Below are positions 52,464 to 61,623 of a stretch of DNA of 64,000 nt, in pieces (the first letter of the stretch is position 1; every line of letters begins with the position of its first letter). The position numbers were made by a program, and so were the translations under genes. Source of the stretch: Piscirickettsiaceae bacterium (GTDB lineage Bacteria > Pseudomonadota > Gammaproteobacteria > Nitrosococcales > Methylophagaceae); NCBI GenBank assembly GCA_024685995.1, contig JAIBDY010000001.1:1-64000 (forward strand), given 5' to 3'. The notes under the pieces are model-generated. The model ran no database searches, was not told the origin of the DNA, and worked only from the letters and a program-made list of their open reading frames with translations.

Positions 52464-53143
52464 AACTGGCCTCTTTGATATTGTTGTGCCAATTGCTGGG
52501 GCGAGACACCTAAAAAGTATAGCAACCGTAGCCACCACATCAATAGCATCGTTTTATAAATACCAAACTGTTGCCAGCGCCGGGCAGAACTTTCAACACG
52601 GCTGACAATACGATAAGCTTGCCGTTGTTTTTTTAACTTTTTTGACAGCGCGATATCTTCCATAATCGCAATATCAGGATAAGCACCGACTTGATAAAAT
52701 AAGGTTTTATCCACAAAGATAGCTTGATCTCCGGTCGCAATATCGGTGATCGCAGAACGTAAGTTCATAAAACGACTAATGACAGCCAACAACCAGTGTT
52801 GTCCCATCAAACGGATATCAAACCGCCCCCATTTGTAGCCTTTTGCCATAGCATACTCAATCTGCGTCAGCGCATCCTCGGGTAAAAACGTATCGGCATG
52901 TAAAAAGAGTAAACAATCGCCCGAGGCGTGCTGTGCTCCCTGATTCATTTGTACTGAACGCCCGGGTTTTGACTGAATGACTAAATCCACTAATGGTGTA
53001 GCAATCTGAACCGTATCATCAACACTGCCACCATCAACGACAATAATTTCGCACTGCCCACGTAAGCCCTGCAGTCGATCTAAGAAAAAGCAAATGCCCT
53101 GTTGCTCATTCAAACACGGAATAATAATGCTGAATTCAGTCAT
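52451..53143 (-). CDS. Arsenosugar-type glycosyltransferase (TIGR04283 family)
   Basis: A 230-residue family 2-like glycosyltransferase (transferase 2, rSAM-associated group). It opens with EFSIIIPCLNEQQG, followed by CEIIVVDGGSVDDTV and a DxD-type acidic stretch in FLHADTFLP. A C-terminal hydrophobic segment suggests membrane association. ATG at 53143, eight bases after the methyltransferase stop, is preferred over the longer frame beginning at 53209 inside that gene. With the TIGR04282 enzyme it is expected to elaborate the 5'-deoxy-dimethylarsinoyl-ribose product of ArsS. Confidence 0.9.
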   Translation of the reverse strand: MTEFSIIIPCLNEQQGICFFLDRLQGLRGQCEIIVVDGGSVDDTVQIATPLVDLVIQSKPGRSVQMNQGAQHASGDCLLFLHADTFLPEDALTQIEYAMAKGYKWGRFDIRLMGQHWLLAVISRFMNLRSAITDIATGDQAIFVDKTLFYQVGAYPDIAIMEDIALSKKLKKQRQAYRIVSRVESSARRWQQFGIYKTMLLMWWLRLLYFLGVSPQQLAQQYQRGQFWKP

Positions 53144-53150
53144 AATGTTA

Positions 53151-54272
53151 CTAACAACAAGCGCCTTCTGATGCTGCCGAAGCACGATGCACAGCACCTT
53201 TAGTTTCACTAGCAGGCCTTAATGTGCCAGCTGGCGCGCACCAACTGACCGCTGCTTTTAAGGTTGCCGGTGTGATACCAATAAAGTCGTCGCCATAAAC
53301 ACCTTCCGTTAATAAAGCGTAAGAACGCGCACATGTCGCAATGCGTTGCCCTCGTGGATAAACATGGCCTTCATCATCATACACTTCCGAAAAAGGACCG
53401 CGATAAATTACCGCATGGCCGACATCTAAACAGGATTCATCCTGAGGTTTAACCGCTGTAATGGTAACAGAACGAAACTCAATATCCTCGACCACTTGCC
53501 ATGGTTCGCTTTCCCATTTGTCATATGCCACTGCAACAAATCCAGCTTTGACAAACGCGTCTAGCATTTCTTGCTCTTGCAAGGCGCCAGATATGCAGCC
53601 ACTCCAGAGCATCGGATCCGATTTAAGATGTGCCGGTACAATTTCATCGCTGACAATATCGGATATCGCCACGCGACCGCCAGGTTTAACAACACGAAAT
53701 ATCTCGTCAATCATTTTCGTTTTATCGCTATCTTGGACTAAATTCAATACACAATTAGACACCACCAAATCGATTGAGTTGTCTTTAACTAATGGGGTTT
53801 GTTGTGCTTGTTGTTGCTGCCAAGATCGCAATCGCAATAATGACGCTGTATCCACCACAGGATGTTGTGTTAATTGCGCGTCCAACGCCGTCAGATCTAC
53901 CGCCAAATCTTGTATTAAGCCTTTTACAAACGCGACACGATCATTGCCTAGTTTGATTGCCATCTCAGGCTGATATTGACGCGCTAAGGCGAGCATATCA
54001 TCATTCGTATCGACGCCAATGACACGACCTTTGTCGCCCACTAGCTGCGCGGCCATATAACAAATTTTACCCGAGCCTGATCCTAAGTCGAGGACGACAT
54101 CTCCTTCACGAACATAACGGGAAGGATCGCCACAACCATAGTCTTTATCGATGATTTCTTGCGGTAATAATGCGAGTAAAGATGCGTCATAATCAACAGG
54201 GCAACATAAATCTGGCTGACGTTGTTCCGCCCCTTCTGAATAACGATCTAACACACTATGCTCTAACGCCAT
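53151..54272 (-). CDS. ArsM-like SAM-dependent arsenic methyltransferase
   Basis: A 373-residue methyltransferase. SAM motif I is VVLDLGSGSGK (about residues 59-69). The family cysteines are visible: an N-terminal pair Cys23-Cys24 (LCCPVDYD), one in SNCVLNLV, and one in SGCISGALQEQE, matching the arsenite-binding cysteines of ArsM. A C-terminal extension with the final pair ...GACC is unusual compared with short ArsM proteins and may hold another thiol site. AGGAG before the ATG at 54272 fixes the start. It would supply methylated arsenic for ArsS. Confidence 0.9.
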   Translation of the reverse strand: MALEHSVLDRYSEGAEQRQPDLCCPVDYDASLLALLPQEIIDKDYGCGDPSRYVREGDVVLDLGSGSGKICYMAAQLVGDKGRVIGVDTNDDMLALARQYQPEMAIKLGNDRVAFVKGLIQDLAVDLTALDAQLTQHPVVDTASLLRLRSWQQQQAQQTPLVKDNSIDLVVSNCVLNLVQDSDKTKMIDEIFRVVKPGGRVAISDIVSDEIVPAHLKSDPMLWSGCISGALQEQEMLDAFVKAGFVAVAYDKWESEPWQVVEDIEFRSVTITAVKPQDESCLDVGHAVIYRGPFSEVYDDEGHVYPRGQRIATCARSYALLTEGVYGDDFIGITPATLKAAVSWCAPAGTLRPASETKGAVHRASAASEGACC

Positions 54273-54298
54273 TTTTACACTCCTAATAGATTCATTGT

Positions 54299-55255
54299 TT
54301 ATGATAAAGCCCCACCACAACTACTCCCCTGTCCTGCTGTACATCCATAGCAGTGTTGACGCGTTGCAATCGTCTGTCCGGTGAGTCTGTGCGCATTCAA
54401 GTTAGTAATATGCGTCTTCGCTTGATTGGCAAGCGGTAAATTTAACATCTGATTAAAATCGCAGTCATAAACATAGCCTTGCCAATCAATACTGATCAGG
54501 TTACGACACATCACATCGTTCAGCGTGTCGGCGTTATAACTTGCGACGAGCAATGCCATATAGTCATCAAATAAGCCTTTGCTTATCAAGGTACTTCCGA
54601 AACGTTGAATCGGCATGTTGGCAATAGTATAGAGATGATTAAACACCACATCGTATTCCTGTGCGAGATGTGTTTTATAGCTGGCCTCTAAGGCTTGCTG
54701 CGTAGGTGGTAAGTGGATACCTTGAGGGTTAAACACCAAATCGAGTTGCAACCCCGTCCCTTGTTGACCATAACCTAAATCATTTAATTGCTTTAAGGCC
54801 GCAAGGCTTTGTTGAAACACCCCATTCCCACGTTGTTTATCGACGTTATCTTCAATATAACAAGGTAATGAGGCGACAATATCAACGCCTTGTTCAGCCA
54901 AGAAAGTGGCCAAGCCCGGATAGGCAGGCTCTTCTAAAATGACGAGGTTACAACGGTCAATCACGCGATAACCTCTCGTTCTAGCTTGTTTCACAAAATA
55001 CTCAAAATGAGGATTCATTTCCGGTGCGCCGCCCGTTAGATCCAGTGTCGTCACCTTCGCTTTATCGGCAAAAGCCAAGATCTGGTCAATCGTTTGTTTG
55101 GACATTAATTCGGTGCGTTTGGGTCCTGCGTTGACATGACAATGTACACAACTTAAATTGCACAAATAGCCCAAGTTGACCTGTATCGTTTTGAGTTCTG
55201 TACGCTGCAAAGCAGGAAAAGTACTATGTTCTAGTAATGGTTTTGAATCTAACAT
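54299..55255 (-). CDS. arsS: ArsS, arsenosugar biosynthesis radical SAM protein
   Basis: A 318-residue radical SAM enzyme. The 4Fe-4S motif is Cys32-x3-Cys36-x2-Cys39 (LCNLSCVHCH). A C-terminal Cys-rich tail (CYGCTAGQGSSCGG) is the hallmark of this family. ArsS-type enzymes transfer the 5'-deoxyadenosyl group of SAM to dimethylarsenite, giving 5'-deoxy-5'-dimethylarsinoyl-adenosine, the precursor of arsenosugars. It lies between the TVP38 gene (7 bases upstream) and the ArsM-like gene (26 bases downstream). Confidence 0.94.
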   Translation of the reverse strand: MLDSKPLLEHSTFPALQRTELKTIQVNLGYLCNLSCVHCHVNAGPKRTELMSKQTIDQILAFADKAKVTTLDLTGGAPEMNPHFEYFVKQARTRGYRVIDRCNLVILEEPAYPGLATFLAEQGVDIVASLPCYIEDNVDKQRGNGVFQQSLAALKQLNDLGYGQQGTGLQLDLVFNPQGIHLPPTQQALEASYKTHLAQEYDVVFNHLYTIANMPIQRFGSTLISKGLFDDYMALLVASYNADTLNDVMCRNLISIDWQGYVYDCDFNQMLNLPLANQAKTHITNLNAHRLTGQTIATRQHCYGCTAGQGSSCGGALS

Positions 55256-55262
55256 AAGGTGA

Positions 55263-55949
55263 TTACTTTTTATCCAATACTTGTTGGCGGCGATTAAAAA
55301 TGACTGGTAATAGCATCAACAGCCCCAATAAAATAAAAGCCAGTAATAATGACGGTGACAGTAACTGTTCTATTGACGTAATCTCAGCCAATGATTGCCC
55401 TAAGTTTGCAAATACAAAACAGCCAGGCATGATGCCAAAAAAAGTGCCCAAGGCATATCGACTCGTTTTTATTGTTGTAAAAGCCATCGTCAAATTCACC
55501 AACCAAAATGGAAATAAAGGGACTAACCGTAAAAACAATAAATAATTCAAAGCATGCTGTTCAAACTCACTCATGATTTTCTTTGTGACAGCGATTTTTT
55601 CCAGTTTGGCCTTTGCCCAATCATAGAATAAATAACGCGCCAACCAAAAAACTATAACCGCGCCAATTGTTGCAGAGACTAATAACAATGACCACGCTAA
55701 CCAACGACCAAAAATAAACCCCATCACTAACGATAAAAACGTCGCGCCCGGTAAACTTAAAGCAACAGCTAAAATATAAATGAACATCGCCAGCATAATC
55801 GATATGCCATAGTGATTGTCAACAAAATGTAATAACGTCACTTTGTGCGTGTGCAACGTAGACAAGGTTAAATAATCAGGCCCGCCTACAACAAAAAATA
55901 CAGTCATCAGGACAGCTAACAGGAAAACAATAATCAGCCTGGCTGTCAT
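55263..55949 (-). CDS. TVP38/TMEM64 (DedA-like) family membrane protein
   Basis: A 228-residue inner-membrane protein with about five or six hydrophobic segments. The SNARE-associated/TVP38 signature is present: VALSLPGATFLSLVMGFIFG, and RLVPLFPFWLVNLTMAF followed by a GIMPGCF region. Relatives act in lipid or small-molecule movement across membranes. It starts one base after the flavoprotein gene, and flavoprotein-TVP38 pairs recur. A function in arsenic or lipid transport in this operon is inference. Confidence 0.88.
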   Translation of the reverse strand: MTARLIIVFLLAVLMTVFFVVGGPDYLTLSTLHTHKVTLLHFVDNHYGISIMLAMFIYILAVALSLPGATFLSLVMGFIFGRWLAWSLLLVSATIGAVIVFWLARYLFYDWAKAKLEKIAVTKKIMSEFEQHALNYLLFLRLVPLFPFWLVNLTMAFTTIKTSRYALGTFFGIMPGCFVFANLGQSLAEITSIEQLLSPSLLLAFILLGLLMLLPVIFNRRQQVLDKK

Positions 55950-55950
55950 A

Positions 55951-57378
55951 TCAGTCTTGGCCTCTCAAGCCAAATAAACGTTTGATCCACTTTTTTCGAC
56001 TCGGTGTCAGCCCAGCTTTTAAACGTTGATCGGCGACTCTACGATTCAATTGTGCCAAAGTCGGATAGATATGAATTGTTTTACTCAATGCCGATAATTT
56101 TAAACCGGCTGACATGGCCAAGGCATACTCTGCGATTAACTCCCCTGCTTTCGCACCAACAATACACACCCCCAAAATTTTGCCGTTGGGGCGGGTAATC
56201 ACTTTTGCTTTGCCCAATGTTTGTCCATCCGTAATAGCCCGATCGATTTCATCAAACGGAAAACTGTAGACATGGTGTTGAATTCCTTCAGCTCTCGCTT
56301 CTTGCTCAGAGATCCCGACTCTAGCCAGTTCTGGCGACGTAAAAGTACACCACGGAATACCTTTGGTTTGTGCTTTAGCCGGCAAGTGAAACAAGGTATT
56401 TCGTAACACTACCCCCGCTTGATGTTCAGCCATATGGGTAAATAAATAAGGTCCAGCAACATCACCACAAGCAAAGATAGTACGGTTAGTCGTTCGCAAA
56501 CGACTATCCAAAACCAATTGTCCATCAATGATATCAACCCCCGCTTGTGCCAAGCCAAGGTGCTCGATATTGGCCTGACGTCCAGCGGCAATTAATAAGT
56601 GACTACCCTTAATAGTGGTTTTGTAGGCATCATTTAATTGCGCCGTAAGACCATGGTCCTGTTTCAAGACTTGCGCAACCTCACACCCTAAATGCACCTC
56701 AATGCCCTCTAGGGCAAATTGTTGCTCTATCACGCTCGTCATATCCTCATCTTCATGAGTCAACAAACCTGAACGGGCCACAATAGAGACCCTTGCCCCT
56801 AAGCGTGAGAAACTCTGTCCTAATTCACAGGCAATTGGGCCGCCCCCTACGATGATTAAGTGCGATATCGTATCTTCAATGCCAAAGATAGTTTCATGGG
56901 TCAGGTAATCAACCGTGTCTAAACCAACAATCTCAGGGATGGCCGGTCGTGTCCCCGTAGCCAATACAAAACGTCGCGCTGTGATTATCCGCTCGCCAGC
57001 AGATAAGGTTTTCGAGTCTATAAACTTGGCGGCCGACAATACGACCTCGACACCCAAAGCGTTAAACCGCTCTGGGCTATCATTGGGTTCAATGATTTTT
57101 ATGACATCTGCCACCCGTTGCATGACGCTCTCTTGGGCAACCTGATCCAATGTTGCAGAGAGTCCGGCTTGCGTTGACATTCGAATGTCATGGGCCAAAT
57201 TCGCAGAATGTATCAATGTCTTACTGGGCACACAACCAGTGTATAAACAGTCGCCCCCCAGTTTGTTTTTTTCAACCAAAATGACTTTTGCACCCAACGC
57301 AGCAGCGCCAGCTGCGGCAACTAAACCTGCAGCGCCACCGCCGATTACACAAAGGTCATACTCTGATTCTCGTGACAT
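55951..57378 (-). CDS. Mercuric reductase-like FAD/NAD(P) disulfide oxidoreductase
   Basis: A 475-residue flavoprotein of the dihydrolipoamide dehydrogenase/mercuric reductase class. The FAD-binding motif is GGGAAGLVAAAGAAALG (about 13-29), the redox-active disulfide is Cys44-x4-Cys49 (GGDCLYTGCVPSK), and the NAD(P) site is IVGGGPIACE. The C-terminal dimer region has HIYPTL. It has neither the N-terminal metal-binding domain nor the C-terminal Cys pair of true MerA, so mercury reduction is not implied. Thiol or arsenic redox chemistry is possible but inferred. First gene of the arsenosugar operon. Confidence 0.9.
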   Translation of the reverse strand: MSRESEYDLCVIGGGAAGLVAAAGAAALGAKVILVEKNKLGGDCLYTGCVPSKTLIHSANLAHDIRMSTQAGLSATLDQVAQESVMQRVADVIKIIEPNDSPERFNALGVEVVLSAAKFIDSKTLSAGERIITARRFVLATGTRPAIPEIVGLDTVDYLTHETIFGIEDTISHLIIVGGGPIACELGQSFSRLGARVSIVARSGLLTHEDEDMTSVIEQQFALEGIEVHLGCEVAQVLKQDHGLTAQLNDAYKTTIKGSHLLIAAGRQANIEHLGLAQAGVDIIDGQLVLDSRLRTTNRTIFACGDVAGPYLFTHMAEHQAGVVLRNTLFHLPAKAQTKGIPWCTFTSPELARVGISEQEARAEGIQHHVYSFPFDEIDRAITDGQTLGKAKVITRPNGKILGVCIVGAKAGELIAEYALAMSAGLKLSALSKTIHIYPTLAQLNRRVADQRLKAGLTPSRKKWIKRLFGLRGQD

Positions 57379-57472
57379 TAATACAATCCTATTGGGGCGT
57401 TGACGAACAAAAATGCAAAATGCTACAAATTCACTCCCTTTTTATTCCTATTTTGCACCAACATAGATAAAA

Positions 57473-57503
57473 AAGCCTCTAGTGCGTTAACAACCAGAGG
57501 CTT
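57473..57503 (-). terminator. Terminator of the sulP-usp transcript
   Basis: AAGCCTCT at 57473-57480 and AGAGGCTT at 57496-57503 form an eight-base perfect stem around a 15-base loop. On the minus strand it is followed by TTTTTT. It sits 20 bases past the stop of the universal stress protein gene and is a convincing rho-independent terminator, insulating the arsenosugar operon downstream. Confidence 0.8.
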
Positions 57504-57522
57504 CAAGTCGATGTTATATCGT

Positions 57523-58392
57523 TTATCTCACCAATAAAAACTGCGTCTGACTTTCTAACAACATTTGGGTCGTAAAACTGCCGAAAATAAAACCATGCAG
57601 CTTGCCATGACTAAAAGCCCCCATCATCGTAATATCAATATCATGATATTGTTGATATTGGGTCAATAAAGATAAGGGATCACCCGCTAAGGCTTCGGTG
57701 ACGACGTCGATATTTGCTTCTTGTAAAACTGCTCGCGCATCTTCAACTAAGTTCATGGCTTCGCGTAAGTCTTTCGACACACTCACTACATGAATCTCGA
57801 TATCTTCATGCAATAACGCTTCTGACCTTAATAAGTTCAGCGCTTTATGTGATGTTGGACTACCGTTATAAGCAAACATCAACTTTTTCGGCGTTGTAAA
57901 GTCAGACTTGACGATAAAGATAGGCTTACTGACCACCCGAATAGCGTCTTCTAATTGGGTTCCCAAGCCGGCTTGTTCGCCATGGTGATCTTGTCCTGTC
58001 GCGCCAATCACGACCATCGCTAACTCAGCTTGTAAGTCAATTAGAGCCTCGGGTAAACTGCCATGCCGTTGTTTTGCTATTAAATCTATGACGCCAGCGT
58101 CTTGAGCTTTTTGCTTGGCTTGGTTTAAGATTTGTTTTCCCTTAGCAATTAGCTGCTTACTTTCTACCCGCTCTTCATCGGAGAGCTCATCTAATAAATG
58201 TTCTTTACTATTCGGCGTTAAGTTACCTTCGTGGTGGACTTGTTCACTATAATGCGAATGCTCGATAGTATGTAATAGCTTTAATGGTGCCCGTCCTTTT
58301 TTAGCCAACCAAATCGCATAATCAATAACAGCATCACCACTTTCTGAGCCATCTACACCAGCGAGTATAAGCCCTCGTTTTGTTATCGACAT
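57523..58392 (-). CDS. Tandem universal stress protein (UspA family)
   Basis: A 289-residue protein with two Usp domains. The first opens LILAGVDGSESGDAVIDYAIWLA and ends with the ATP-site-like VIGATGQDHHG; the second begins KLMFAYNGSPTSHKAL and ends MMGAFSHGKLHGFIFGS. ATP-binding motifs G-x2-G-x9-G(S/T) are partly kept. It is two bases after the sulP gene and shares its promoter; SulP-Usp pairs are common and may link anion uptake to stress control (inference). Confidence 0.9.
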   Translation of the reverse strand: MSITKRGLILAGVDGSESGDAVIDYAIWLAKKGRAPLKLLHTIEHSHYSEQVHHEGNLTPNSKEHLLDELSDEERVESKQLIAKGKQILNQAKQKAQDAGVIDLIAKQRHGSLPEALIDLQAELAMVVIGATGQDHHGEQAGLGTQLEDAIRVVSKPIFIVKSDFTTPKKLMFAYNGSPTSHKALNLLRSEALLHEDIEIHVVSVSKDLREAMNLVEDARAVLQEANIDVVTEALAGDPLSLLTQYQQYHDIDITMMGAFSHGKLHGFIFGSFTTQMLLESQTQFLLVR

Positions 58393-58394
58393 CC

Positions 58395-59885
58395 TTAGTG
58401 TCCTCCCAACATTTTTTCTACCTCTTCAGGTTTATCATGAACAGCAAACTTGTCCAATAAGGTTTCACTCGCTTCATTCAAACCTACAATGCTGACATCA
58501 GCGCCTTCGCGCCGTAACTTAATGACCACTTTATCTAAAGCCGCGACGCCTGTGATATCCCAAAAATGCGCACGGTGGACATCAATCACGACTTTGTCGA
58601 CAGCTTCTTTAAAGTCGAAAAAGCCTATAAATCTATCAGAGGAGTTAAAGAATACTTGACCGACAACTTGGTAAGTCCGGGTATCTGTTGCGTCATCATA
58701 GTGGCTTTCGACCAGCAAAAACTGGCTGAGCCGTTGTGCCATAAACAATGAGCCAATCAAAATGCCGGTAAAGACGCCAAAAGCCAAATTATGCGTCCAA
58801 ACCACCACGATAACTGTCGCCACCATCACGCTCGAAGCACTCGCCGGATTGGTTTTCAACTCTTTGAGCGAGGTCCAATTAAAAGTACCGATAGAAACCA
58901 TAATCATCACAGCGACCAATGCTGCCATCGGTACAATAGATAAAATATCACTTAAAAATACGACTAGAATCAACAATAGTACACCGGCCGTCATGGTCGA
59001 TAAACGCCCCCGCCCGCCTGACTTTACATTGATGATAGATTGACCGATCATCGCACAACCCGCCATGCCGCCAATCAACCCTGAACCAATATTTGCCACG
59101 CCTTGCCCTTTACACTCCCGTTTTTTATCACTTTCAGTATCGGTCAATTCATCGATCACATTCGCGGTCATTAAAGATTCTAATAAGCCGACAATGGCAA
59201 TCGAAATAGAGTATGGGAAAACAATACCCAATGTTTCAAAGGTAAAGGGTACGTCAGGCCATAAGAAAATAGGTAAGGTATCAGGTAATTCACCCATATC
59301 ACCGATAGTTCTAACATCAATATCGAACAGATAGACTATCAAGGTCAACACCACAATATTGACTAAAGGTGAAGGCAATAACTGACCCACTTTCGGCACA
59401 TAAGGAAATAAATAAATCATCCCTAACCCTGCTGCTGTTAAGGCATATACATGCCAAGTGACATTGGTTAATTCTGGTAGCTGTGCCATAAAAATCAAGA
59501 TAGCCAGGGCATTGAGAAACCCGGTCATCACGGACTTAGAGATAAAGCTCATAAACTTGTGTAGGTTTAAGTAGCCTGCAATAATCTGTAGTACGCCAGC
59601 AAGAATGGTCGCGACTAAGAGGTACTGTAGGCCATGGTCTTTTACTAGTGTGACCATTAATAAAGCCGTGGCAGCAGTCGCGGCTGAAATCATCCCCGCT
59701 CGACCACCAACAATGGCAATAATCACGGCAATAGCAAATGAGGCATACAAACCAACTTTAGGATCGACACCGGCAATAATTGAAAAAGCGATCGCTTCGG
59801 GCACTAAGGCTAACGCCACAACAATCCCAGCTAAAATATCGTTACGTACATTACCTAGCCAGTCTTGCTTAGCAGATAGCAGCAT
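58395..59885 (-). CDS. SulP/SLC26 family anion transporter with STAS domain
   Basis: A 496-residue transporter with about 10-12 membrane segments; the family motif [22 protein letters not shown] is at the N-terminus. A C-terminal STAS domain (about 410-495, [28 protein letters not shown]) follows. SulP proteins carry sulfate, bicarbonate or organic anions; sequence alone does not decide, and no carbonic anhydrase or sulfate gene is adjacent. Its coding start is ATG at 59885 with a weak ribosome-binding site. The universal stress protein gene follows. Confidence 0.92.
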   Translation of the reverse strand: MLLSAKQDWLGNVRNDILAGIVVALALVPEAIAFSIIAGVDPKVGLYASFAIAVIIAIVGGRAGMISAATAATALLMVTLVKDHGLQYLLVATILAGVLQIIAGYLNLHKFMSFISKSVMTGFLNALAILIFMAQLPELTNVTWHVYALTAAGLGMIYLFPYVPKVGQLLPSPLVNIVVLTLIVYLFDIDVRTIGDMGELPDTLPIFLWPDVPFTFETLGIVFPYSISIAIVGLLESLMTANVIDELTDTESDKKRECKGQGVANIGSGLIGGMAGCAMIGQSIINVKSGGRGRLSTMTAGVLLLILVVFLSDILSIVPMAALVAVMIMVSIGTFNWTSLKELKTNPASASSVMVATVIVVVWTHNLAFGVFTGILIGSLFMAQRLSQFLLVESHYDDATDTRTYQVVGQVFFNSSDRFIGFFDFKEAVDKVVIDVHRAHFWDITGVAALDKVVIKLRREGADVSIVGLNEASETLLDKFAVHDKPEEVEKMLGGH

Positions 59886-60137
59886 TATGTTAAGTTCCTT
59901 GTGAAGCGAATGAAATTAAATCTAATAGTGTTCGTCGTGAGCGCTTATTTTACATAGCCATAGGTCTTATATGAAAAATAAACAAGGCGACACAGTATAC
60001 AATAAAAACACAAGATAATGGCTAACCGCTGTCCCCACGGGTAGTCACTTTGTGTTATCGCACAAGCGCTTAGACCGAGATGCAGTGCTATTGTTAAAAC
60101 TTAGCACGAGATCCCATTAGCACTAGCCGAAGTTAGA

Positions 60138-60590
60138 TCAGACCCGTGTTTGATAAGCCTTAATCATGCTGGTCGTCCAAATATGGCGATACATGGTCCA
60201 ATGACCTGCTGTTTTTTGCCAAGTCACGATGTATTTGCCAAAATCAATCATTTTGCCATCAGAGGAATGAATCGTATAACGGCCCACTTCATAAGCATGT
60301 TGCCCCATACCTTCGACTTCAAGCGTTTCAAGCTTGACCGCTGCAATCCCTAGTTGCATCAAACCTTGCCAAAACGCTTGAATAGCGGGTTGGCCAGAAA
60401 CGAATTCGTGGTTAGCAGGTAGTAATTGTGCATCACGCCCATATAACGCTGCGATGCGAGAAGCATCACCTTGCTCAAAGGCAGCCATGAATTGTTGTTC
60501 AACCGACACAATCTCGTCGTAAATAGTTTTGCCTTCATCGATTGGAGAGCAAGCTGCTATCAATAAACAAGCGATAATAATACTTCTCAC
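60138..60590 (-). CDS. Lipoprotein with NTF2/SnoaL-like (DUF4440) fold
   Basis: A 150-residue small cone-shaped-fold protein: EQQFMAAFEQGDASRIAALYGRDAQLLP, then FWQGLMQLGI, and GKYIVTWQKTAGHWTMYRHIW at the end. This is the SnoaL-like/DUF4440 pattern. GTG at 60590 is chosen as start because it gives a bacterial lipoprotein signal (LLIAAC, lipid-bearing Cys at residue 14) and GGGA lies upstream; the longer GTG start at 60626 would overlap the alcohol dehydrogenase gene. It is probably periplasmic and membrane-anchored. Function unknown. Confidence 0.75.
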   Translation of the reverse strand: MRSIIIACLLIAACSPIDEGKTIYDEIVSVEQQFMAAFEQGDASRIAALYGRDAQLLPANHEFVSGQPAIQAFWQGLMQLGIAAVKLETLEVEGMGQHAYEVGRYTIHSSDGKMIDFGKYIVTWQKTAGHWTMYRHIWTTSMIKAYQTRV

Positions 60591-60618
60591 TTGATTGCTT
60601 CCCTGGATGAAGACACGA

Positions 60619-61623
60619 TTAATCACGTGTTAACACCAGCCTATAATGTGCCTCACCCGCTCTTAAGCGGTTCACCGCCGCATTGATATCGTCGAATCGA
60701 AACATTTCCACCGTCGGCTTAACATCATGACGTTGGGCAAAATCCAACATATCGGCAATGACGGCCGGGCTCCCGATAGGTGAGCCAGAGACCGAGCGTT
60801 GCCCCATCAGCAAACTGAAAACATTAATATCTAAAGGTTCGAGCGTTGCCCCCACAAAATGTAGTCGACCACGTGCATTTAAAGTACTTAAATATAAATT
60901 CCAATCCAATTTCACATTCACCGTTGAAATAATCAAATCAAATTGACCAGCTGCCGCGGCCACTGCCGCTTCATCACGTGAATTGAGAGTATGATGAGCG
61001 CCTAACTTTAGCGCTTCTTGTTGCTTTGCGTCATGTGAAGTGAATGCCGTCACTTCACATCCCCAAGCATTTAGAAATTGTAACGCTAAATGTCCTAGGC
61101 CACCGATACCGATAACACCTACTTTGTCAGTAGGCTTAATATTGAACTGTACCAAAGGGTTAAATACCGTAATCCCTGCACAGAATAACGGCCCTGCTGA
61201 AGCGAGGTCTATCCCGTCAGGGATCGGGACAACACTGTTGCCATCGGCACGCACTTTATCGGCAAAACCACCATAATGTCCCACAACAGTGCCTTGTGCA
61301 GAAGCGCATAGATTATGATCGTTACTATCGCAATGTTGACAATCATTACAGAAGCCCGAGTGCCAACCTAGCCCAACGGTTTGGCCCAAGGTTAAATGGC
61401 GCACATCGTCTCCCAGTTGGACAATGGTACCGACAACCTCATGACCCGGAACAAGAGGATATTGCGTCATGCCCCAAGCATCATCAATCATACTGATATC
61501 ACTATGGCAGATCCCACAATAAAGCACTTCAATTTCTACTTGTTGTGCTAATAACTCACCGGGATCGTATTCAAAAGGCTTTAGTTCACCATTGGGTTCA
61601 AAGACTGCATAGGCTTTTATCAT
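60619..61623 (-). CDS. Zinc-dependent alcohol dehydrogenase (medium-chain, CAD-like)
   Basis: A 334-residue medium-chain dehydrogenase. Catalytic-zinc motif: LYCGICHSDISM (Cys36) and VPGHEVVGTIVQLG (His-Glu). The structural zinc site is the four-Cys run FCNDCQHCDSNDHNLC. The cofactor motif GIGGLGHLALQ precedes the NAD(P)-binding sheet. The class is close to cinnamyl/aryl alcohol or general NADP aldehyde reductases (AdhC/YahK-type). The ATG has GGAG seven bases upstream. The substrate in this organism is open; aldehyde detoxification is plausible. Followed by the lipoprotein gene. Confidence 0.92.
   Translation of the reverse strand: MIKAYAVFEPNGELKPFEYDPGELLAQQVEIEVLYCGICHSDISMIDDAWGMTQYPLVPGHEVVGTIVQLGDDVRHLTLGQTVGLGWHSGFCNDCQHCDSNDHNLCASAQGTVVGHYGGFADKVRADGNSVVPIPDGIDLASAGPLFCAGITVFNPLVQFNIKPTDKVGVIGIGGLGHLALQFLNAWGCEVTAFTSHDAKQQEALKLGAHHTLNSRDEAAVAAAAGQFDLIISTVNVKLDWNLYLSTLNARGRLHFVGATLEPLDINVFSLLMGQRSVSGSPIGSPAVIADMLDFAQRHDVKPTVEMFRFDDINAAVNRLRAGEAHYRLVLTRD

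Noticed and set aside
53461-53973. Plus-strand open frame of 170 codons inside the ArsM-like gene
   Set aside because: Ser/Thr/Asn-rich translation with no family resemblance, lying wholly antisense to a well-supported methyltransferase gene.
55951-57378. True mercuric reductase (merA) and a mer operon
   Set aside because: No HMA domain, no C-terminal Cys pair and no merR, merT or merP nearby; context points to arsenosugar chemistry.
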